64,000 bases of DNA, from contig JAJTWR010000067.1 in assembly GCA_021613335.1 (NCBI GenBank), forward strand, positions 672,501 to 736,500, given 5' to 3'. Source of the stretch: Whitmania pigra (Eukaryota; Annelida; Clitellata; Hirudinida; Haemopidae). Made by a program: the position numbers and the translations under genes. This document shows positions 56,428 to 64,000 of this stretch, one piece after another; positions within the stretch are counted from its first letter, which is position 1; each line of letters opens with the position of its first letter. Under the pieces are notes generated by a model. It ran no database searches and was not told the origin of the DNA. It saw only the letters and a program-made list of their open reading frames with translations.

Positions 56428-56619
56428 AGCATAATTAGACCTCCTAGCCGCCGCCATTTAGCCAAATCCGCCGAACATTTCAATTACGCCAAAAATCCGA
56501 CGAAACTTTTTCGGCTAGCCTAAATCGCCGCCATAAAGTGCGATTCGATCCAGCCACCGAATTATTTCGCAGCGCCAAATAAATTCAAATTTAATTTACA
56601 AATTTGTTCGCAGCCTGCA

Positions 56620-56934
56620 TTGTCTGTAGTTCCAATGATGAAAATGAAAATAAAAAAGCTATGTATTGCCTCACCAACAGATGATCCCAAGATTAAAGCA
56701 ATTAAATCAGCAGTTTTGGCAAAGGTAGACCATAGATTTCCCGAATCGGAACAAATCAAGCTTCATCAATTACTAGACCCTCAAACTAAGACTCTCATAC
56801 CCAGAACAGATGCAACTATTATACTTGAAAATGCCATTAAAGATGCAGTTGAGAGAAATTTTATTACTGTTCCTGAAACAATGAGACAAACAAAAGAAGC
56901 AAATACACATAACAGCGAAAATTGGAGCTATTAA
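56620..56934 (+). pseudogene. hAT-E transposase, central fragment
   Basis: 104 codons: PTDDPKIKAIKSAVLAKVDH, LLDPQTKTLIPRTDAT and ENAIKDAVERNF. Sits upstream of the C-terminal part in the same element. The sequence style (RFPESEQIKLHQLLDPQ) is that of ZBED1-like hAT transposases. Confidence 0.65.
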
Positions 56935-57177
56935 ACAAATTTTGTTCAGAGATGTCACAAAGTACTCACCAAGGGAATGATTTGAATTTTTTGGTTAGTA
57001 TAGAAATCTTGTTAATAGTATTTGAGCAAGAATATGAAAAATATTATATATAAAATATGTAGACATAACAAAAATGCACTTGCCATAAATTATTATCAAA
57101 TAATTATTTGTGTGTTAAAATGTAAAAATTTCTGTTAATATTCTGTATCGCAGGTAGCAGTAGAAGTCGCAAGCTAC

Positions 57178-57423
57178 TTGACATCAAAGAGCTGTGATAA
57201 TGGCGAGGAAGTATTGACCTTTTGGAAGAAAGCAGTGGTTTCTTTCCCACTTTTATCACAATTGGCCAAATTGCAATTACCAGCATCAGCAACATCAGTT
57301 CCAGTGGAATGCATGTTTTCGACTACTGGCATGGTTGCTAACAGCAAGCGATCTAGTTTGTCTGCAGAAAGATTGCACCGTGTGACATTTATTCATGACA
57401 ATTTTGACATTATAGTGCAATAA
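57178..57423 (+). pseudogene. hAT-E transposase, dimerisation domain
   Basis: TFWKKAVVSFPLLSQLAKLQ, then PASATSVPVECMFSTTGMVA and NSKRSSLSAERLHRVTFIHDN: 'PATS.P.ER.FS..G' with Cys in place of the Arg. A normal stop follows. The catalytic core is incomplete, so the copy is non-autonomous. Confidence 0.9.
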
Positions 57424-57636
57424 TTTTCTATTATTAATGTTACTGAAAAAACCCTTAGTTGATAAACTTGTTTCGTTCATTTTTTTAAAACTCAGCCACA
57501 TTTTAGCCGAATTATTCCTATTTTCAGCCGGAAATTTTAATAATCACGTGAATTCGGCTAAGCCGGATATCAGCCAGATTTTTTGCTCAGCCAGCCATAG
57601 TTTAAAATAAATTCGGCTAGGGGGTCTAAGCATAAT

Positions 57637-57945
57637 GCCAACCAACTAATCTGTTTCTAGCTATAAAAGCTTATAATTTTCTGAATTTTTTCATTGTTTT
57701 GTGATTTTTGTGGTGAAAAATAGTTTTTTTCAGTTTAAAAAAAAAAGGGAGTAGTTCACATTAAATTTTATTTGCGGCGCCTAATCCGAAGATACTGAAA
57801 AGGAGGTCAACGAGACAGTCAACTAGGAATGGCATAGACGTCTGTTTATGTAATTAGTAAATATTATAGCGATTAGCAGACGATTATCGTTAAGACACTA
57901 ATTTTTTAAATGTTTGCTATGTTTAACACTAGTTAATATACTATA
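57637..57945. other. Spacer, nothing recognised
   Basis: Unique AT-rich DNA before a TAA array. Confidence 0.45.
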
Positions 57946-58082
<137 letters not shown>

Positions 58083-59635
58083 TCAGCAACGAAAGTAATA
58101 TTAATAATAACTTAATAATTAAACAGTTTTACTATGGACTTTATTCTTAGAAACTATTTATGACAAACACCATCCTATTCTTAATTGAGTTCTTGTTCAT
58201 TTAGGCTTAATTCTAAATGCAGTTGTGCTTTTATCATTATTTGACATTACGCAGATGTGAGTATGAAACAGATGATTAGGCAGAAACTGTGATTAATTTA
58301 TTCGACGATGCTTATATGCACGTTAATAAACTTAACTGATGATAGTTTAGCTAGTTAATAATTACAATATGTTTGCATGATGAGGATTACATTGCGTGAA
58401 CCCGCGCAACCGCCTTTTACCAGCTGTCAAACCAGTTAAATCCTATACAACAATGCGTCGGCGTCCCCGTAAATTCTAAAAACAGTTAATGTAATAATTG
58501 TTATAAAAATTATTACGTTAATAGTGGTTGTAATAATTCTTATTTTAATTTTATAATAATTAATAATATAATTATATAATTTTATATTAATTAATAATAT
58601 AATACTTCTTCGCTTGTAATTACTCTAAATGTTGAAAACCAATTGTATAGCATTTGAGAATTGATATTATAAATTATTCCGAACGAAATAAATCCAAATG
58701 TTATTTAATTATTAGACGTCCATTAAAAGAAAATCAGAAAAGGTGTTTGAACCAAAGCATAGAAAAATATTTCTTGCAAAATTAACGTTAGCGAAAGTGT
58801 AGTAAATGTCGTAAGGACTAAAATTATCAACTGTTAAAAGGAATAACTATGAATAACACACTAACAAAGCAAGTCTTGCAATCGCGCTATTACAATAATA
58901 GCAACAACATTATTATAACGCTAAAAACATATCATAATAATACAACACAATAGTAACAACATATATAATAATAATGCACTTAAAGCAATAAAAATATATT
59001 TTCATCAACAACAACAACGTTACGTAAATGCAAGATGGCGAATATGTCGCAACGCCCGAGTTTTTTGTTCAAGCTAAACATCCTGCTAACAACAGCGCAT
59101 CTGATAACACCAAGAAATTAGTTATAAATAGATTCTAGGGCGCCAAACTATCAACAGGAGAAGAAAGTTTATGGATTTTCACATTGTTTTGTTATTACAT
59201 ATTAGAATATCTATCACGTTTCGGGGCGGTTTTTATTCTACAGTAATAAATAAGTTGTAAATACCTGCTTTAATTTTTAACTGCTGGGTTATTCACTAGT
59301 TAAAGCAGAATTGTATATGTAAATTGAAAGTAACATAATAATGGCATCATAATAGTAGTAATGACATTAACAATAATCAAATAATCAATAATAATACCGT
59401 AATATTACCAATCGGTAATTTGACTTGAGAAATCTCATCAATAAGGAACAAAAAGCACTGATGGTACTTCAGCTGGCCATAGCATCTAATAACAATCGAT
59501 TGTAATCTAATAAAGTACCCACAATAAATATATTCATTTAACAACCAAGCAAAGCACATTATCCATTCATAAGAACACACTGAATCACATTTTAAATGAT
59601 AATAAAAATTCAAAAAGCTGAAAAAAAATTCAACA
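58083..59635. other. AT-rich spacer, nothing recognised
   Basis: No supported gene. Should include the 3' UTR of the minus-strand exon at 59636. Confidence 0.45.
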
Positions 59636-59859
59636 TCAGGAAGAATCAAGAATGTCTCTGTGTCTCCATTTAAAATAGTCCGCAAATCGGTCTTCGGCAA
59701 TATCAACTCTTGGCATGGGGTGGATTTGGGCAACCACTCTGGACTGTAACCTCGAAGGGGTCGGTCGGAAGCCCGTCGCCCCAAGGATGGGTGTCTCGTT
59801 GCAGTCCTCTGAACATTTGTTCGACTCTTTGTTCGCGGTGCGATCTCGAACAGTGATGC
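59636..59859 (-). CDS. Terminal exon of an unrecognised gene
   Basis: Acceptor TCCTTCTTTTTCAG with a strong pyrimidine tract, phase 1, open for 74 codons to TGA. Encodes TVRDRTANKESNKCSEDC, LGATGFRPTPSRLQSRVV and ending DRFADYFKWRHRDILDSS. It is clearly more GC-rich and codon-balanced than its surroundings. The family is unknown. The frames at 59784-59377 and 59715-59897 are shadows. Confidence 0.65.
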
Positions 59860-60535
59860 CTGAAAAAGAAGGAGGATTTGTAGATTGTAAATCTTGAAAA
59901 TGTATCTTTTTAATAACTACTACTGATTGTCAATACTAACAGGAATTGCATGGATAATTGAATAATTAATTATTCATTTTCTGTGAAACATGAAATGGTA
60001 ATTTACTGAGTATAAAAAGATTACCTGCCCAAATAAAATTATCCTTAAAAATGAATAATGATGCTGAAAGTAGCCATACAAACTCATATAAACATTAAAG
60101 CCAAATCTTTTCAACGTCAAAGGGCGGAACTGGGTTTATGGTGGTTTCGCATGGATCTCTAGATCAATCACTCTCATGTGAATTTGTGAATGTTCTCAGA
60201 GCACATTTTAAAATGCAATCTTGACTGAGCAGCAGAAGATGAACTCTTGCAAAGCAAGGAAGGCACGATTTTAGCTTTACAAACATTCACAATCAACATT
60301 TGCTACATTCACCATTGCAATTGACATTACAATTAGTGCTACATTGTTTTTTTTATTTTATTTGAGCAAATTTATTAATCATCAAAATGAAACCAAACAA
60401 ACAAAAAATAACCAACATGCAGATTAATAAATAAAACTCATCGATCAGCTTTAAGTATGCGCAAGCTCAAGCTTTGGCAAGCTGATCCATAAATATCAAT
60501 CACTTGAAAGAACAATAATAAACCTGTAAAACAAA
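59860..60535. other. Intron or spacer
   Basis: AT-rich, no exon recognised. It lies between the terminal exon and a LINE fragment. Confidence 0.35.
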
Positions 60536-60790
60536 CAATTAAGCAAGAATACCAAGAACTAAGTACAATTTAAAGGACAATTTAAATAATAAATATAATA
60601 GTATGAATGGTCCAGTCTGAGACTGATTTTTGATGGTTGAGGGAATGGTGCTGCATAGTCTAGGTCCGTAGCATGTTATTGAAAAGAGCTTGAGGGTGGT
60701 TTCGGCAGAAGATGGACTGTATTCACAGGTATGAAGGTTTGATGTGGTTGACACTTTCCGACATAAGACCTACAAATTTTTCTGGAAGGG
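60536..60790 (-). pseudogene. LINE pol C-terminal fragment
   Basis: The minus strand reads STTSNLHTCEYSPSSAETTL, then SITCYGPRLCSTIPSTIKNQ and LFKLSFKLYLV. This fits the 'GP.LWN.IP..IK......F...L' end of LINE pol proteins, although the usual Trp is Cys here. It probably sits in an intron. Confidence 0.5.
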
Positions 60791-61489
60791 CATTCTTATC
60801 GTAAGAGAACATAAATAGAGCAGTTTGAAGAGGGATATTTGTTGAAGATTTAATAAATTTTTATTGATAAAAGTAGAATTTGTATGAGATAAAATTGGCA
60901 GTTAAAATACTAGGCGGATGATACGCTTTTGTAAAATAAATAATTTTTGTACAGGTTTGTTTACATAGAATATCATTCATTCATCACATTACATTCACTA
61001 CATGACATTACAAATTTTAACTAACAATTAGTGTTATATTATTCACATGACATTGAAATTGCTGTTACATTCATTGCATGGCATTGCATTCAGTGTTACA
61101 TTCATCATGTAAAACTACATTTATCATCGCATTCATTAGTTATGCAACATGCACTTTCAGTAACTTTAGCAAGAAAAGAGAGAAGGACAAATGACAAAAG
61201 CTTCTCTAAAATCTTTTGAAAGCATCATCAGAAATGCCCAACTAAATCTTAATTCTTCTCTGAAAAGATCAAGCTTCCAATTAAAATGTCCAAGTAAAGA
61301 CCTGACTGGTTCATTGGATAAAGTTCTAGTAAAAAGGAAGAAATAAATAATTAAAGAAATTCTGTTCAACAAATTCAAATGAGAAAGAAGCTCTCAAAAA
61401 CAGGAAGAAAGGATTGTTTGTAGCCTATTTTTAATACTGAATAAATTAACATAATAACTCCTCAAAGGGGATGTTATTTGTTGTGACAC
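60791..61489. other. Spacer; ambiguous coding patch
   Basis: At 61170-61345 both strands are open (plus: SLKSFESIIRNAQLNLNS; minus: NWKLDLFREELRF). Neither has good splice borders, so I call nothing. Confidence 0.3.
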
Positions 61490-61655
61490 CATAGTTCACT
61501 TTTAATTGTTGCTATGTTGGTTATCGTTGAGTTACTGGTGATTGCCATGTTCGAAACCCAGCCTGCATTGCCTCAAGTGCCCTTGGGAAGAAGCACTATA
61601 TAAATAGTTACAAAAGTGCTTGTGATGCTATGCATGTGGCGCTATACAAATGAAG
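61490..61655 (+). repeat. tRNA-derived SINE, full-length copy
   Basis: B box CATGTTCGAAACCCAGCCTG, body CCCTTGGGAAGAAGCACTAT, tail GTGATGCTATGCATGTGGCG, CTATACAAATGAAG. Matches 32014-32180 along its length. Confidence 0.75.
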
Positions 61656-61796
61656 TACAACAATTATTATCATCATCATCTTGCTTTTATTATCATAGGC
61701 ATCACTGTCAATCGTAATCACTCTTGCTGAAGCAGAGACAACAAAAACAACTTTCCACAACGAACTTTTAAAGATGTCCACATTGTTGCTGAGTAC

Positions 61797-61912
61797 CTTC
61801 CCTTGTTCATGCAGGTTCGACTGGAAGATCCTCAGAGAATTGGACAAACTCTGCTGGTGAGACTCCAGGTTCCTGGAAATCCCGCTGAGGAGAAAACGAA
61901 ATTTCTCTCTTT
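61797..61912 (-). CDS. Internal exon of an unrecognised gene
   Basis: Acceptor TTGATTTTTCAG and donor AAG|GTACTC, phase 1 to 0, 116 nt. Encodes REKFRFLLSGISRNLESHQQ and SLSNSLRIFQSNLHEQGK, an amphipathic helix. It has balanced codons in AT-rich surroundings. It may belong to the same gene as the exon at 59636, but a phase 0 to 1 exon would be needed between them, and the frame also stays open past the donor. Confidence 0.5.
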
Positions 61913-64000
61913 CTGAAAAATCAAAATTTCAATGCACTTTATTTGATTTATGTAAAATTAAAATTTAATGTTCAATGTAAGCAGACACAGCTTGAGTATT
62001 TCACAAAGACAAAAGAACGTATTGCATGTGCTTGAAGTTACACAAAATGAAAACTTAACAATATAAAATATGCAAACAATATAATAATAAGTTCCTGAAC
62101 TATCTGATCTCTAATGTCGAACAATAAAGTATAATAAAGCTTTGTAAATGTAGTCGGTTTTAAGAATTACTTATCAACACGAATGCAGCATTAAGAGCGC
62201 ATTAGACAAGAAACATATGTAGAAAACCACAATCAACCATCGTAATTATTGCACTTTCATAAAGTAAGCAACCACGAATGACACATCGTGGACTCATCTC
62301 AAATGTGTAAACTTGAGAATCATTGCAGGTTTGGTTTTAAAGCGAATGTAAGGAATTTTAATTTCTTCTTTTTCACTGAAGTTCAATTTTTAATCACTTG
62401 GAGTCCAAATGAGCTATGATAAATGCTGATTCATCATGGTCATCATCTTAGTCATGAGTTAATTCCTGGGGACTGTTTATGATAACATTCGATTTACATT
62501 CATTTATCTATGACACTTACAAATACAACACCATCCTATTAATAATAAATTTTGCTTTCAGCAAATGTGTCACTGGTTGAGTCAAGCTTAGAAATGGCAT
62601 CACATGCAGATTCAATGGACACAATAAACAACTTGTGTTTCCAAACACGAGCATGTTTACAAAAATAAAGTCACGAAAGTTATCGAATAATAATTTCAAT
62701 TATTATTTCAATTATTAATTAGAATGACTAAGCATTTCTATAATCAACTTTTGAGTTTTAAATAAAACTGCCAACACAAACACCTTGTTAGAGGGACAAA
62801 CTGAGTCTAGGAATGTTTTTTTCAAGAACAAACTTTTTTTGTAATGCAATTTGACATTTAATGACAGTGCTATATTAAGAACATGTCAAACTTTAATAAA
62901 AGCATGCCTGACATGGTTTCAAAACTTGCCTATGTTTTTTAAATAAAGCATCTTTGGATTTGTGCTTATGTTATTCTTCCTATTAATCCTGATTTGCTCT
63001 TGTTTAAGTGACTTTTGATAGATTGTTAATGATATATTTTCAGAAAATAATATGTATGTGCCGACGTTTAGAAACAAACATGAACACGAAACCACAAATG
63101 TGCAAAGGTTAAATCCTCATGAACTATCTCAAAATTTAGCAATGACTTCAAAGTTAGTCGACATCAGATATCGAACATCAAAGGAAAGAAGAGATTAAAA
63201 TAAAATGGGAAAACGGAGAAAGAAGACAAAGCAAACAAGTAAAAAATGAGGCAATGTCATTACAAGGAAGTCAATGGCAAAGTGTTTGAATGTTTCTGCA
63301 GAGCTTGCTCCAAGAATCTACCAGAAGCAGGTCCATTGCCAAAAGACATTTATAATGCCTGCAAATCCTTACTGAAATTGCATATGACAATGAAACAATG
63401 ACACAATGTGTCAATGAAGCTGAACATGAAAAAAAGCACTATCAAGTCTGATCTTACATCATCAAGATATGGAACGCAAAGTTAGGGAACACGTAAAGAA
63501 TCAAATTATTATCAAAAGTTTCTTTTAATAAATTGTAATAGCTGAGTATTTTCTTCTTAAACCTTGTCTACTTTTGATAAATTGTCTTATATTTATCAAT
63601 TTGTAGGGGTGTGTACTATTTCCTAAGATTTAACATAGACACCTATAAGGCAAAACTACTCCTAGGGCCATTTTTGATGCAATGTTAAATTGTCTCTACA
63701 GGCAGTTTTTATTTTACTTATTTATTATTATTTTAATGTACTTATTTGTATAAAAAAAGGCTCTCAATATTTATAATAATAATAATAATTTTTTTAAATT
63801 CCTACTGCAACATCACAGAAAAAGAACAGAAATTTAAGGATTTCATCTTCCAAACATTACAGACACAAAACCACATTGTGGGAACTCCATTCCAATCATC
63901 TCAATTGTCAATTATCAACTTTATCACAAAAGCATCCAAGTAATATGGGAGATTCCTAAATACTAAAAAACAAACAGGTATTTGTCTCTTCATGGAGTTC
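61913..64000. other. AT-rich region at the right edge
   Basis: No supported gene. On the plus strand, 63260-63400 gives VNGKVFECFCRACSKNLP and LPKDIYNACKSLLKLH before a stop, perhaps a transposase relic but without a firm motif. Confidence 0.35.

Larger units (their letters stand above)
56436..57628 (+). mobile_element. hAT-E with perfect 8-bp duplication
   Basis: Ends TAGACCTCCTAGCCG and CGGCTAGGGGGTCTA are inverted repeats with one mismatch; flanked by AGCATAAT at 56428-56435 and 57629-57636. Both subterminal regions (56440-56560 and 57490-57615) are packed with AGCCGA/CGGCT motifs in both directions, likely transposase binding sites. The start with TAG rather than CAG is unusual. Two transposase pieces lie inside. 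Confidence 0.93.

Noticed and set aside
59377..59784. 135-codon minus-strand frame starting MGRRASDRPLRG
   Set aside because: It overlaps the phase-1 exon 59636-59859 in another register and runs on into AT-rich non-coding sequence.
61166..61378. Coding frames on both strands
   Set aside because: Both are open and neither has good splice borders or a recognisable domain.

Overview
This window looks like AT-rich nuclear DNA from an invertebrate. Genes are split by short introns with consensus GT/AG ends, there are long TAA/TTA microsatellites, and there are many hAT, LINE, SINE and R2/R4-type elements. The mix suggests a lophotrochozoan, and a leech-like annelid is my best guess; nothing in the window proves the species. 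There are no rRNA genes, true tRNA genes, CRISPR arrays or bacterial operons.

All recognisable host genes are on the minus strand. (1) 5969-7735 is a single-exon ORF for a secreted, low-complexity, coiled-coil protein of 588 aa. (2) 17018-28379 holds a 13-exon gene that I assembled by hand. Every splice phase agrees, and the predicted 652-aa type I membrane protein has the order signal peptide, fucolectin-like (FTP) domain, two WSC domains, EGF-like modules, a His/Pro/Thr heptad-repeat stalk, a calcium-binding EGF, a transmembrane helix and a short tail. (3) 30224-31031 holds two exons of a second WSC-transmembrane gene just upstream on the same strand, so this may be a tandem family of lectin-like receptors. 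(4) 42872-46439 is a 10-exon gene for a secreted cysteine-rich protein of 408 aa, with a possible 12-nt microexon. (5) 59636-61912 carries two orphan exons that probably belong to one or more genes extending upstream.

The rest is mainly mobile DNA. 35240-39910 is a nearly intact R4/Dong-like retrotransposon with an L1-ORF1-like first ORF and a restriction-like endonuclease; it is bounded by TAA arrays and its pol frame carries one in-frame TGA. 49899-53377 is an R2-like element (one C2H2 finger, Myb, RT, CCHC, RLE) broken by two frameshifts and not lying in 28S rDNA. 11405-13578 and 28740-29232 are CR1/L2-like LINE copies whose 3' end is shared by a tRNA-derived SINE. At least five kinds of hAT element are present, three copies with perfect 8-bp target duplications. 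At 31225-34017 a four-level nest is visible: repeat A, hAT-B, hAT-C, SINE.

Layout: 1-5960, microsatellites and repeat relics; 5969-7735, secreted protein; 8817-16000, repeat A, LINEs and hAT; 17018-31031, the WSC receptor genes with transposons in their introns; 31225-40095, nested transposons, a pyrimidine tract and the R4-like element; 42872-46439, secreted protein gene; 47700-57630, SINEs, hATs and the R2-like element; 57640-64000, a TAA array, two exons, a LINE and a SINE. I found no evidence that the mobile elements and the host genes cooperate functionally.
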